From Rhyzopertha dominica (Eukaryota; Arthropoda; Insecta; Coleoptera; Bostrichidae), in contig QCXZ01000064.1 of assembly GCA_025024175.1 (NCBI GenBank), positions 17,236,001-17,300,000 of the forward strand: 64,000 bases of DNA. Direction: 5' to 3'. Positions 33,337 through 45,890 of the stretch are shown here, in pieces. Under the pieces are notes generated by a model, which had not been told where the DNA came from, did no database searches, and saw nothing but the letters and a program-made list of their open reading frames with translations. A program made the position numbers and the translations under genes. Position 1 is the first letter of the stretch. Each line of letters starts with the position of its first letter.

Positions 33337-35027
33337 TTAAGGCTAGGTTAAAGAGACAGCCGTACTCAATTTTAGGATGTTGACCATAAAGCTGTCAGCC
33401 CGGTCGGCCTGGGGCGTTTATTGCGCTGCTGGTTATGCTGATGCCATAACAAAGAGTATTTTTGATTTACAACATCTTGTGGGTCTATCTGATGCCTGTC
33501 GTTTCAAAGATATTTATATACCACTGAGAATCGGATGTTCGCTTTTCACAGACATATCAGTGATATTACTAATAAAGTTTTAAACAAAAGGTTTTTTTAT
33601 TTCGATATTGCTTTCAAATTTATTATTAAAAATGTCAACACCTCATGAAAAAAAATACTTTAAAAATATTTTTTTAATAATATAAAATATAATAAACGTT
33701 CAAGAAAAAAATACATATATTTACCAAACATCATAAGCATATAGTTAATGTTCACAATCTGTACATAAAATTATCTTTACAGCAAAATTATAAATGTGTG
33801 TATTAAAAAAATATGAACAAACATGGTGTAGATGGTCTACTTTTTACACAAAAACGTCGTCTATCTATCCTCCCGAATCGGCATGTTTCTCGTGTGACGT
33901 GGATCAACTAATTCTAGCAAAAGAAAACGGAAATAAAATCTTTGAAGTTTTGGAAGCATTTTTTCACTCCAAAAATGATCTTTTTTAACTATATATAACT
34001 ATAAACTACTAAACGGATTTTTAGAAAAATACTTACTTGACGGTGTTTGATAAGAGAACCAATATTTCCCCTGTTTCTTTTTTTTTTGAAGACAAAGTTC
34101 TTCCATCACCTTTTCGTCTTGCCATCTTTACTAATGTTCTTTCAGATAACGTAACACTAAAGTCACACAGTCACACAAAATCTCAAACAGCATTTGCTAC
34201 CTCGACATGGAAATATATTCTTTAATTTATGAATAAAAGTGTTCCGGACGAATCCGCAAAAGCGGATAGCACATAAGATTTATATCTTAGAACACTTTGG
34301 CAAATTGATTTTTAATAGTTATCATCAAATTATGTTAACTTATTCATATGTAGTTCATATATGCATAGCGCAATTAGTGTCGTATTGATTTTAATTGACT
34401 TTGTAAATATGAACTTTTGGGACTACACGCCTTGTATGCTTTCTATGTGTCCCAACGACATAAAGTTGCAGAGCAGAACTTAACTCCTTATCTAAATAAC
34501 TTTCGGCATGGACAAATAATAGTGCATAAATATAAAAGCAGTAGTTCGAAGAATCGTTTCGTCATCCCCAGTACATGGGTATTTCTACCATCCATACCTG
34601 AGGTTACCCTCCCGCCATAAACTGCAATGGCTGTTTACTCAAGTGCCGTCAATTGGTATGTTGTAAATCAACACTTGGTTGGGCTGAAAAGTTTAGCAAA
34701 AGTATTGAACAGATATTTTCATTATTATTAACGCTATCAAAAAACTAAAAACAACATCATACTCAGAAGACAGAAATCTATCATTCGGCCGAAAAAATTT
34801 TTCAAATAAGTCATTTTTACGTTTTTGAGCATTTCGCGTTCTTAAACAAATCGTAATTATTTTTGCCGTAAGTTTTTTAAATTTTTGATTCGGCCATTTT
34901 GTAGATAATAATTGTCAGATTACACTGGTTTTTGAATAAAATTAATATCTCTTCAAATAACTTAGTTACTTATTCAATACTTTACATTGGAAACCCCATA
35001 AGAGAAATTCCTTTAACCTAGCCTTAA
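33337..35027. mobile_element. 1683-bp TTAA-flanked DNA element inserted in the LINE
   Basis: TTAA occurs at 33337-33340 and 35024-35027. Just inside are GGCTAGGTTAAAG and CTTTAACCTAGCC, a 13-bp perfect terminal inverted repeat. Joining the flanks at a single TTAA makes the LINE read INGLKWLKMSNV without a break, so the insertion limits are exact. TTAA targets are used by piggyBac, Kolobok and Sola3 superfamilies; the termini do not show the classic piggyBac CCC start. No transposase was recognised inside, although short ORFs exist, so it is probably non-autonomous. Confidence 0.88.
34236..34298. repeat. 63-nt three-way foldback
   Basis: An outer 9-bp stem (AAAGTGTTC at 34236-34244 with GAACACTTT at 34290-34298) encloses two hairpins, ATCCGC-AAAA-GCGGAT and AAGAT-TTAT-ATCTT. 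All stems are perfect. It lies inside the TTAA-flanked element. Confidence 0.8.
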
Positions 35028-36590
35028 GTCCATTGATGTTGGCAGAATCAAACTTTCTTAGACTGTATATAAAGCGACAACAACTGTTCTGGATCATCTG
35101 GATCCGATTTTGTGTTCTTGAGTTTAAACATGGAAAGAAAACTACTAGACCATAGTTAAGCAATGACAGGACTAGAGTTTCTGCAAGCTTTTTGCGAGTT
35201 CTGAAGTTAATTATATAATTAATTATTTCAATAGCTATACTCATTTGTGATTTAACCAACTGAGATATTATAGCAGGCGTAAAGCATATGACCTTACATT
35301 TATCAGCATTTAGCTTAAGATTGTGATCTATACTCTATTTAGAGATAGAGCCGAGATCGCAATTAAGCTGCACGTATGCGCTAGTTGTATCGCACATCTT
35401 AAAGGATAGGTACAGTTGGGTGTCATCGGCATATTTTAGAATATTAGAAAACTTAACACGGCAAAATATATCGGAAATATAGATTATATATAAATATGAC
35501 CCTTGGGACACACCACTAGTAACAGGCACTTTATCAGAAAGAACTCGAACTATTTGGAAGCGGTCTTTGAAGTAAGACACAAAAAATCTACATGCGATTG
35601 CCTTAAGTCTAAAGTAAGACAATTTGACCCATTAGCTTTAGAAAAATCAAGTAAAACGAAAGCCGTGCAGTTGCCCTTATCCCGCTCTCTTGTTATATCG
35701 TCAAGGACTTGCAACAATACCGTGGCAGTACTTTGATTTTACTGAAAACCTGATTGCAACGGTGAAATTATATTATTCTCTAACGCGTAATTGTAAAGTT
35801 GCAGATGTACAACTTTCTCAATATTTTCACAAATGTAGGTTATAAACTTATGGGACGAAGGCCACTAAAGTTAACCGGACTTTTTATTTTTGAAATGGGA
35901 ATACTAGCGGAGGTTTTCCATGATACTGGGAAGTAACCGCTTTCGAGGCAACAATTAACTATATGTGTGATATGAGGAGCAAGTTTTGGCAAGCAAAAAT
36001 TGATCATCTTCGTAGAAATGTCATCCCACCCAGGACCAGAAAGCTTACGTTTAGATATTATAATTTTATTATCGTCTATGTCAGGAAGTACAAAAGAGAA
36101 TACCGAGTATTCTTTATATTTAGTATAATGAGCAGTGGTTGAACGTTGATTATTAAGGCTTGAGAATACAGAACTAAAGTAATGATTAATGTCGTTAGGA
36201 TTACGAAGGTGCAAATGGATATCTGTACAGCGATTATTTTTAATCCCTAAGTGCTTTACAGTCCTCCAAAGCAGTCCAGGGTCGCGAGATTTCTCGGCCG
36301 CAGAGATGTAAGACTGTTTCTCACTCCAAATTGCTGAAACCGTCACGTTACGCACGATACGATAGTGATTCCAGTCTAGTGGGTCCCTAGTTCTTTTAAA
36401 CTTTGAAAGCGCCCGATTCCGTTCTGACATCATTAGTCTGATATTATAAGTCATGGAGCATATGGCTAAGTGGCACGAGAAGAAATGTAGGGCGTATGCC
36501 GATCAAAAGGATTTTTAATGTTACTAGTCAAAAAATCGACTTTGCTGTCAATATCATTGATGTAATAAACGTCTTCCCATTTTCCACTCT

Positions 36591-38724
36591 TTCACAAACT
36601 AGTTGGAGCCCAATAAAAACATAATCGCAATATTATTCCAATAAGGGGCAAAAGCTTTTGTTTTAAAGTTAATGTATATCGTAGATCTACAACGTGTGCA
36701 TCTAGTCTCGAGTAGAGCTTTCAGTATGATGTACTGCTACCATTATAAAGCCAAAATATACCACCCACGCTTGTTTGATTGTTATTAAGCTAACTTGGTA
36801 TGGCATGTAATTAAAGGCGGAAGAGGTGCGTACCTTTCGTAGCCCGCCTCACGAGAAATCAATTTGTACTGACCAATATTTATGTCTATCGTCGATACAA
36901 CATCTGCCGTTTAGGGCAACCAAAATGCGGTGCCTAGAGAGAAAAGGAGAGGTCGCGGATAGGTTAAGACGAACCCTTATCGAGTAATCAATTACTGCTG
37001 CCGCTGCTGACCACCCACGATAGGTATAATTACTAGAGCGCGGCTTGTCCTCTTCTCTGCGCTATTGCTTTGGCTACTGGTCAAGGGGATTGTCGTGAAG
37101 GTGAAATCTCTTCAAAATGAATACTTAAACGTTATTAACGCATTTTTGGGTCTGTCAGTTACTTGCACCTAGAAAGTGATTAAGCTTTTAAGGAATGTTC
37201 ACTTATATCGTTAGTTCCATAACAAGCAGGCCTTCCTCCACGACAGTCTGTTCTATATACCGTAATAATAATAATGACAATAAAAATGTGTGCTTATATG
37301 ATTATATGAATTACAATACCTGTTATGACCTCACATAAATGCAACTGTCGGTGTCTGCCGAACATTAAAACACGTTAATACAATATCTACCCCTACAGCT
37401 TGCATTTTTATTTTGTGCACTTTCTTTGCTTTTACTTTTTATTTGCATCAAAGTCAAACAGTGGCAATTGCACTTTTTCATCGCAGGATGGAAAAAGAAC
37501 TATTGAATGTACTACTCGTACTTTATACTCATGACACATTAAAAAAAAAACAAATTTAAGCATTTCCGTTGATATTTACATATTGTGACAAAGCTAAATA
37601 ACTGGAGGAATAAAGATATTCTATAACAGCTTCGCGGTGTTATTCATAGTTACGCATTTAGAAGTTCACTGGATCACTTGAACTCAGTTGAAGTCAGTTT
37701 TGCAAGAATACTCAAAGAGGTTTTTGTTGGGCAACTTGTTGCAAGAAAAAGAGCTTACTCAACTGAAACTTTTATATACTGTGAACATACAAACTGTTTT
37801 TGGACACAGCGTTAAGTAATGCGGTATATAGTTAGGCGCATTGCTAGACAGCGCAGTAATTCAAGCCAGAGCATTGAAAATTACTCGAAATGGAAGCCTG
37901 ATTACAGAAGCATTTCTGTCTTTTTGCTTTTGAAAAATTTTGAATAACAAAAACTTTATGCTATACAAGCCAAAATGCAAGTGAGACAGAAAGTGTTTTG
38001 ATAAAAAAATGAAAATTAATAAAATAATTTCCATTACGATTAAGCAAAAGTTAATATGTCCTTCTTTTTGTAATTTGCTAATAGCAAAATTAAAGTTTTA
38101 TTGCCCGTTTACGAAAAAAGTTAAAACACATACACTTGTAAAGTTAGCAAAGCTCTGAACAGAACCATTTCGGATATCTTACTGTTTTTATTTGTACACA
38201 GTCTTACTTGGTTGTAAATTGTTATTACCAATAATTTTTTTCGATATTTCACCTGTTTTGATGTAGGTATCAAGTATTCTTCTCAGTGTATTCTAGCACG
38301 AGCAATGGAACAAATTAATAATAATTTCAAATTTCTAAGGTGTATTAAGTTGACCGTCATGCCCAAAAGGCAATAAAACCACAATACAGTTTTCATTGTA
38401 CTTTGTCAATTAAAACTAAATTATTGATTTTAATAAGTGTACGTTATTATGCTGTCTGATTTGCATCTACTTGCAAAAAAATAAATATATGATGTGCATA
38501 AGATAATAAGAATATTATATCTTGTTATGTTCACTTTATTTTAGGCTTAGAATATATCAAATACAAGTATGTAATACAGTGATAAATATAGTATAATTTA
38601 GTCTTACACGGATGATTTGTGAAAATCACCTGTCACCAGTCATCTGGCATTGGCTTTAGGAACTACAAGGTGTTATGGTCAGTGCGCACAGAAAAAGCCC
38701 GGCAAAAAAGCGTCCAATTAAATA
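36591..38724. other. no gene recognised
   Basis: AT-rich apart from about 36820-37100, which is less AT-rich and might be conserved non-coding DNA. No ORF is supported. Confidence 0.4.
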
Positions 38725-39415
38725 AAAAACCGCTGCAAACTGAATCAATACTTCCACATCCAATTGTCAAAATGACATTTACGTTTTTATTTATTATACT
38801 ATACGATTAGTAATCAGGTTTTGGGCATTTTTTCTCTCTACACATTTTTTTAAGACAAACAGTCCTCGTGATATTAGCAAAAACATATAAATTTTTAAAA
38901 TCTGTTTTTTGCAAATAATTCCTAAATTATTAACCTAACGAAAGAATTACAAGAATGCTTTCTGATCAGAAATTTGATTTTCTATATAATACCAAAATTT
39001 TAAAAAAATCGTACGAGCAGGGTCCAAAATAGGTTTTTTGGAAATATTTCGAAAATGTCAAAATTTTGGATAATTTTTCTAAGATACTTTTTGTGAGAAA
39101 TTTTATTTCCTATCTGACAGTATTTTGGTATTTGAATATATTAAATATATTCGGAGATATTTAGGAAAAACCGTTTTCTTTAAGTGACGGTTTTTTGCTA
39201 ATATCTTCTAAACAGTTTGCTGCACCGAAAATTTATAAGAACGAATAATACTCGCAGTTATATTACTAATCACATACTAAAACGAAAAAAAATTAAAAAA
39301 TAAAAATTTGAAAAAAGGGTAGTTACTCCCCAATTTCGCCCCCTTCCCGGTACCCTACTTATCCCATACAATACAATACAATACAATACTTCCCATCCGT
39401 TGGATGTGGAAGTAA
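38725..39415 (+). repeat. dispersed repeat family, copy 2
   Basis: Very similar to 46444-47340 from AAAACCGCTGCAAA to GTTGGATGTGGA. Outer ends carry inverted ACTTCCACATCCAA. About 210 bp present in copy 3 (between CTACTTACCCCACA and CGATACAATAC) is missing here. At that junction there is a short ATACA pentamer array (39364-39391). Confidence 0.9.
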
Positions 39416-40992
39416 TTACTTTGAGCTATTATCTTTTGCCAAACTCGCCTTAGCTCAAAGTTAATTATTTCCTCTAGCACGGATCTTAACTTACGGGTAT
39501 GTTAAAGATATAGAGCTATCCCAGACCTTTTCCTAGCAGTATGGGGTGGTATAGTAAAAGAAACCATGGTTTTTCTAACTGTTTGCCATCCGAAGTATCT
39601 ACACCGACCTTTTTGGTTTTCTAAATATATTTTCTATTTGTTTGTGCTTCTTATATTAGTCCATCAGGTTTCAGAGACTGTTTCATCTACAGGGCTTACT
39701 AATCTTACTCTACTTACTTTAACAACCACAGTAGACGCTGAGATATGTTTGCAATTGTTACCCAGTGTGGCCATATATTTTGGAGACATTTGCCTACAGT
39801 GTGCATGATAATTTCAACGGAATATAGTAAATACGTTTAGTACAAAATTACGTTATCTATTTAGTTTTAAGTATCTGTTAGGAGCTTGCTATTGCCTGTT
39901 TATCCAGCAAGGCCCCACCTTTCTAAAAACCTCCTGTCAGCTAAGCCTCACACATCAGTACCCGGGGAAAAGAAGTGATTACTTGCTTTATATGGTTTGA
40001 CGTCCATTCTGTACCATTTTATTTAATTTGATTTACGTTTTATATCGGATGCACCCATCAGAGTGTATATTTTTCACCGGTGCTTCTTCAGGGTATTGTT
40101 CGTATTAATAACCCGGCATTACCGTCTCTTCGGGCTGCGCTGAATCCCCGTTCGTTTATGAACCATCACTCACAATCCTGTTTACGTTTTTGCGGCTCTA
40201 AAGCGACGCCTCGCTCTCGAAATATCGAAAATACATAATGCTTGCTGGCCATAACGCATTACAGGCTTAATCTGGACAACAGATGCGCATTAACGAATAC
40301 AGGATTACGCGGAAGTATTGCCGTGGGTAATTACAGATTTTTGAATGCCGGTATGGTGAAAAACAAAATGCATGGGTATTGTATATGAAGGTTTAGGATA
40401 TTTGCCTGTCCCGTGCAAATGTTTTTACCAGAGATCCGCTGATGGATCGCTAATAGCAGAAACGCGAATGTGTAAACTACTTTTAGTGTAAAACGCAGTG
40501 ATCATCTGCGCGGGAGATCTTTCACTTTATTAAATAACCACCCTTGTGTTGATATATTCTAAATTAAGACAAAAGTATACCGACTATTATATGAACATTA
40601 GTTCAAATAGGCAGGTATTTTTTCAATGGTGAAATTTCATCACTGTGTTACAAACACGGCCGCTTAACGCACCCGCTGAAATGGCCACCAATTTACCTGA
40701 GACACTCGAGCACTATAAGTAGATAATTTTATGACCCCGTCGCGAACATTTTATTAATAAATGGTGTTCTGAAAATGTTTGTTGTTTATTATGAATATAT
40801 TTAGTAGATTTTGTATTTTTACCACTGCAATCAACAAGTTTAATATAATAATAACAGTGGTTTGAATCCATTTCTATGCAGAAGATATTAATAGTATTGT
40901 TGCGATAGGTATAGTTATACTATGAAGCAGAAGTAAAATAAATTTTTTTTAGGTAATTTGTATAAACTTATGGCAATTTATAGACGTAGAAG
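39416..40992. other. no gene recognised; possible conserved non-coding block
   Basis: 39416-40000 is AT-rich. About 40080-40480 is less AT-rich and even in composition, containing GGCTTAATCTGG and other homeodomain-like cores. An 80-codon ORF at 39566-39808 is not recognisable. Confidence 0.35.
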
Positions 40993-41548
40993 TACGTGGG
41001 CTGTTCAAAAAGTAATGTTAATAGTAAACCTGGTAAACAATGTGTTGTCAAGCGTCACAATCCTGCATACCACCGTGTAGCCCATTCTTCTATAACCATT
41101 TATGTATGAACACATCAAGTTTCAAGTAGATCGGTGGAGTGAGTAGGTGGATGTCAAAATTCGTTTAATGTTTGTCCGATATTTGCCTACTATGCCCAGC
41201 ATGGATAAAAAGTTAGAGCAATGTTGTAACGTGAATTTTTTTAGTGAAAACCAGTAAAAACCAAAAAGACTTGTAAGAATTATCAGCTGTGCTCTATGGT
41301 GAAGGTGTTATGAAAGAAGTGAGTATAAAGGGTCAATGGAGGGTAGAGGGAGCATCATCGACGAGCCACGCGAGAGATGCCCTTCAAGCTCTTCGCACGA
41401 AGGTTGTAAGGACTACAGCTGACGCTATCGTCCGCGAAGAACGAAGAAGGAAGCTCGCTGCACCTTACTTGAACGCTCCCTTGGAAAAGTAGACTAATAT
41501 TTTTTGCTGTAGAGCGTTTTTATCGCTACTTTTTGAACAGTCTGTGTA
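40993..41548. mobile_element. mariner-type MITE, 552 bp
   Basis: The element at 40995-41546 has terminal inverted repeats CGTGGGCTGTTCAAAAAGTA and CACAGACTGTTCAAAAAGTA (right end read in reverse complement), each flanked by TA (40993-40994 and 41547-41548). This is the layout of mariner elements. An internal reading beginning MDKKLEQCCNVNFF at about 41201 resembles the first residues of an insect mariner transposase, then decays. No catalytic domain is present, so it is a deletion derivative. Confidence 0.88.
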
Positions 41549-42558
41549 AATTTGGTCATAAATTATCAATTATTCGGTTTGAAAAGTATACAACACTTAT
41601 AACAGCTTATAAACAAAATTGTCTGCTATAATTGCAGTAAAGAATGCACTTTTTCAGAAACTACTAGAAAGCTAGACAAACTATTCGGTAAAATAACTAT
41701 CTTACACTTATTTTGATGTGTGTAAAACCTATAGAATCATATACATGTTCTTGTGGTAATTTAGAAAAATAACAGTAAAAAGGTTGCTTTAACATTTTAT
41801 GAAGTAGATATTGATTATAAGTTTCTGTATTCTAAAAAAAATTTGTTTCAAAACGATATATATGTTTTAAAAGAACTTGATACGATTTTAAGTTGTGGAA
41901 GTTTCTTATAGAAATTTTTATTAGTAATAAATGTTAAATATAAGGTCATAAACAAAACAGCTCAACGGCATTTAATACCTATATATTCTATTTCTAAGTA
42001 CCTGGTCCAAGTTGCTTTAAATGTATATTATTAATTTTTAAAATTTGCTATATCAAGTCGAATGTTACAAAAAAGCAGTTGTTCAAAAACATTTTCTCAC
42101 CTTACCACTACAAATCGAAACGATACCTATTGATGAATTTCCGGCTATAAACATTTATAAAACATGAGTAACTAACTATTACATTAGTTTCTGAACAATT
42201 TTTTGGCTTCACCGCAGGAGTTGGCTAATGTAGTATAAAACGTTTTATATAAATTGATTCTCACAATCTGTCACAATATTTAATTATTGCCTTGACAGGT
42301 TGAGTTAATACGTAGAGGTCGCTAAAACCCGTCGTTAAAAGTTATAGTTCCAGATTGAAACCGACTACATTAATTGGATTAAACTGACATGCACGACCAA
42401 ACTGCGCTTTATTCAGATCCAGTATCTAGGTTTTTTTGGGAATAATACATCGTAACTTTTAGAAGTGCTAACAAATGTGATAACGGACATTTCCCTAATT
42501 ATGAGCGTTTTGCATTACAAAGTACAAACCTCAGTTGAGGCATTTAGTGCAAAAATAA
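41549..42558. other. no gene recognised
   Basis: AT-rich, with no supported feature. Confidence 0.45.
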
Positions 42559-43007
42559 TAGTGTGGACTCCAAACTACGGCCCGCAGGCCAAAAGCGGCC
42601 CGCCAATGACGTCAATCCGGCCCGTGACAGATAATGGCTTATTGATGTTTTTGTTACTGTTATAGTTTGGCAAAAAAAACACAGAAAGATTAGATTTATG
42701 TAATTGTAATTTTCCACTGACAATCTAATTACCTACTGCCATCTCGAAATGAGTGGGACACACCAAAACTTTCTTCAACCAACGTGACCATTCGCGATCG
42801 ATCTTTTTCCACGTTTGACCACTAGATGTCAATGCACAATAGTAATTGAACTAGCGAATTTAGTAAACAAATGTTCGCTCAGGGCGCTTATTGGGCTACT
42901 AGTCTAGAAATTATATATAATGGCGGGAAAATTAAAACGATTTTGGCCCTCGGAACTTACAGGAGTAACTAATGCGGCCCTAAGGCTGAAAAGTTTGGAG
43001 ACCCCTG
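42559..43007. mobile_element. hAT-like non-autonomous element, degraded
   Basis: The left end reads TAGTGTGGACTCCAAACTAC, then CGGCCCGC. The right end in reverse complement reads CAGGGGTCTCCAAACTTTTC and continues AGCCTTAGGGCCGC. These match the CAGNGGTNTCCAAACT...GGCCGC termini widespread in hAT MITEs. The flanking 8-mers do not match each other, so either the left end is mutated or truncated or the copy is chimeric. There is no transposase. Confidence 0.65.
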
Positions 43008-43852
43008 ATCTAGCGTATACAATACTGGCCTATATCAATTTTTTGAAGGGACCGCTAGATGGCGCATAATGTGCCTTTGGCATACAAATGGTCCAACATT
43101 CGAGATTCAATGCACTAACTGGGATTTTGTGTGCAATAGTGGCCCATCTTTTAACCTCTGAATGCACATGTTTCTGTAGTAATTACATGATAAGTTTTTA
43201 CATCTGTTTAACGTGTTTATGGTAGTAAAATGGATTGTCAATCGATATCAGGTAATTATTTAAGCTATTCACAAAATATTAGCATCTTATGACAGAATTA
43301 ACTTGATGTTCTATTCAAATTTTGTGTTTCAGGAACAAATGGGTAATTAATTTGTAGAAAGAAGAGAGCAAGGGTAGTGAATTCAAATGACAAGAATGCA
43401 TTCAGTATTTTTGACCCTTTTGCACAATCGTCATCAAGCTACTGGCAATCAGAATCTTATTATATGTTACATACATATTGGCAGGGGATGCTCATCATAT
43501 TTGTTCGGATTTAGAAATTATAAATTATCTTACTCAATATTTTTCATATTTGCCTCAAAGGGTTCAAGAACCTATCGATCGCGTTCGCTCCACTGTATCT
43601 AGCAGAGTAACCGCATAAATTGAGATACCGCTACTGTTTATGATTTTTCATTTCTTTTTCTGCTTTGATTACCTAAAATAAGTATATTCTTACCAATGAA
43701 AGAATTTTATCTGTTCAGTATGACTTTCTTGTATGAGAGAACATATTTCGATAAGTACTCTATGTTGTATCTAAAAATGAGTTGTACCCATGATCAACAC
43801 CCAGGAATTTAAAGCAGTTGGTATTTCAGTCAATAGTTTCTATTTTACAGCT
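43008..43852. other. no gene recognised
   Basis: AT-rich, with no supported feature. Confidence 0.45.
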
Positions 43853-44330
43853 TCATTTAGTTATGTCAAGTTTTGTTCTTCTTAAAATATCTTTGGTATT
43901 TGATGCACTGTAATCTTCTTCAGGACTAATGGTAATACTGTATTCCAAACGATCGTACAGACTCGATGGAATCACAGTCGCCTCAAGCCTCTCATTGTTT
44001 GTGAATATGTTACCAAGAAAGATTTTAGTTTGTGCTATTACACGAGTTGGGGAATACCCAGTTTTCTCAAGGTTGGAACGCTTCGAGAAATCCAAGAGTC
44101 TTTTCTTTTTACTTCCGTCCGATACAACAAAGTTAATATTGAAGCTAACATCGATTATAACCGTGTAATTATTATATTTTCTAGAGACATATTCCAGAAT
44201 CCTTTTCGCGGTGTCCATATAAGTATCCTACGTAATTATGATTCTGATTTCGAATTCAATGTCATTTAATTTCATATGAAGGTCCGATTTGATGATCGGA
44301 CAGGCACTTAAGATTCCAAGTTAGAAGGTT
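43853..44330 (-). pseudogene. unrecognised protein-coding remnant
   Basis: A 121-codon ORF (ATG at 44216-44218, stop at 43853) begins MDTAKRILEYVSRKYNNYTV and includes IIDVSFNINFVVSDGSKKKR, followed by a lysine/arginine-rich stretch and a polar C-terminus (EEDYSASNTKDILRRTKLD). The same frame is open for about 35 further codons upstream (CPIIKSDLHMKLNDIEFEIR), broken by a single TAG at about 44228. The amino-acid texture, mixed polar and hydrophobic with no low complexity, looks more coding-like than other ORFs here. I do not recognise the family. It could be an exon of a host gene, an endogenous viral fragment or a transposon protein. Confidence 0.4.
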
Positions 44331-45890
44331 TGAGAAAACTACAAGACTATTATAATGTAATGAAAAGTTTATGACGCTCCTATCTATAGCTGGCGTGGTG
44401 TCCAGTCACCTTTTATTACACTTATCTATAAGATAATACCTGTACACACTCTTTCACAGCAGATACAAGAATAACACGCGAAGCAGTAAAATCACTCGAG
44501 CGCGGTGACCAGCTCGCAAGACACCAAATATATGTCCAACGATAGCTGCATGTAAAAACGATTTAAATCGTTGAATTTATCGACGCAGACGACACCCTTA
44601 TTAAACGTCTTATCTTGATTCCAATCTCTTAACGCGCCGCCTTGGTCGTGTCCGGGGGTTTCTATAGTTTCTATCACAAATGTAAATGCAAATAGGGTTC
44701 GACAACGACACACTTGCGACTCTCGACCAGCGGCACTGGGTTTAGAGGGTGAACCGACCCCGCCAGCGGCGACTTTCGGTGGCGAACATTATTTCATCTT
44801 TGCCGTTTGAAGTGGCCAAAACTTCGTAGCATGATGACCACTTTGAAGGACCCGCCTGATATTAAATATTACCCTGAACACACATAGTGTTGTTTCTGTA
44901 TCATCTGCTTAACTGCAGGAAGATAGATCCCTTTGAGTCTACAAGAATTTGCCGCGGGAAACGTCTCTTTAGTTACTTATGCCTTTGTTGTGAGTACAGG
45001 ACTAGGGATCACCCTTTTTACTTACCTGCATTTTACGTAACCACCCATGAAGTTTACCCTCTCAATTATAAAAACTATTTGCATAGGTATGTCAGTCAGT
45101 ACTGATTCATATAGTTTGTTCAGAGAGACATGTATATTTTACAACCTAACATAATTAGAGCTGCCAGATAAACACGATAGTTTTTTAGTATTTCAGGTAA
45201 TTTATCAAATTATATGACAAACATAAAAAAATATTGTTTGAATTAAACAATACGTTTTACTATCATTTACAGGACGAACAATAAAAAATTAACGAATTCG
45301 CACTGGATAAGAAACCATCATTCGCAATTGCAGAAAGTCTGCACTTGTATTAATATTATCGAATTTAGTTTCAATCCACTTAATTAATTTTACCTTACAT
45401 TCCATTCAGATTTGAATGTAATTTTATCATATATGCCGCTCCTTCTTAATTGTTTAATTTATTGATTGCCCCGTTGGCATATGATAAGTGAACTAACAAT
45501 AGATAAATCTGCGACTATAGTTATGATAATATCAAATTCTTCTATATGCCATAAAAATAACCTAACACCAAATTTTTATCATTACAAATCACTTTCCCAA
45601 TCTTTTAGGTAGATTTAACGGAAACCTATTTATAAAATGATATGTGTTGGTTTAAACACATTATATCACATCAGCGTTGCACCATAAAGAAGAAGTGAAA
45701 CCTGACCATCTAAAAATAAGCCAACTGCTAAGAGTCATTTGGTAAAGGAAATAGTCAACTTTGAGCTAAAAGGACAAAAATTGATCACTTAAAATAATTT
45801 TATTTTACTGTACCCTTTTCTTACTAGGTTTGTCCTGTATTTGCATATCGTAACACGTTGCAATTCCTAAAACTACCTCTAGTTGGCGTA
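44331..45890. other. no gene recognised
   Basis: 44440-44880 is less AT-rich. The 73-codon minus-strand ORF there (44492-44713) is not recognisable. The rest is AT-rich. Confidence 0.4.

Larger units (their letters stand above)
32902..36590 (-). mobile_element. LINE (jockey-like) copy interrupted by a TTAA element
   Basis: Read from 36590 down, the copy gives FDRHTPYISSRAT, RLMMSERNRALSKFKRTRDP, then FSGLRPISL (RT start), NNIISPLQSGF, TAFVLLDFSKA, VTSGVSQGS and YADDTQLYLS (RT catalytic block near 35410). It continues with LNADKCKVICFTP, ETLVLSLLNYGLVVF, IQNSCCRFIY and, beyond the insertion, WLKMSNVYQLQFLSLAHGVL and SYLKEKLKFRS. Several stops, frameshifts and an internal loss after DFSKA (the conserved FD is gone) show it is dead. 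The 3' end is AATAAAGCCC with a TATTATT tail at 32902-32918. The segment 33341-35023 is a later insertion. Confidence 0.9.

Noticed and set aside
33377..33583. 68-codon ORF at the left end of the TTAA element as a transposase start
   Set aside because: No resemblance to piggyBac, Kolobok or Sola3 transposases and too short.
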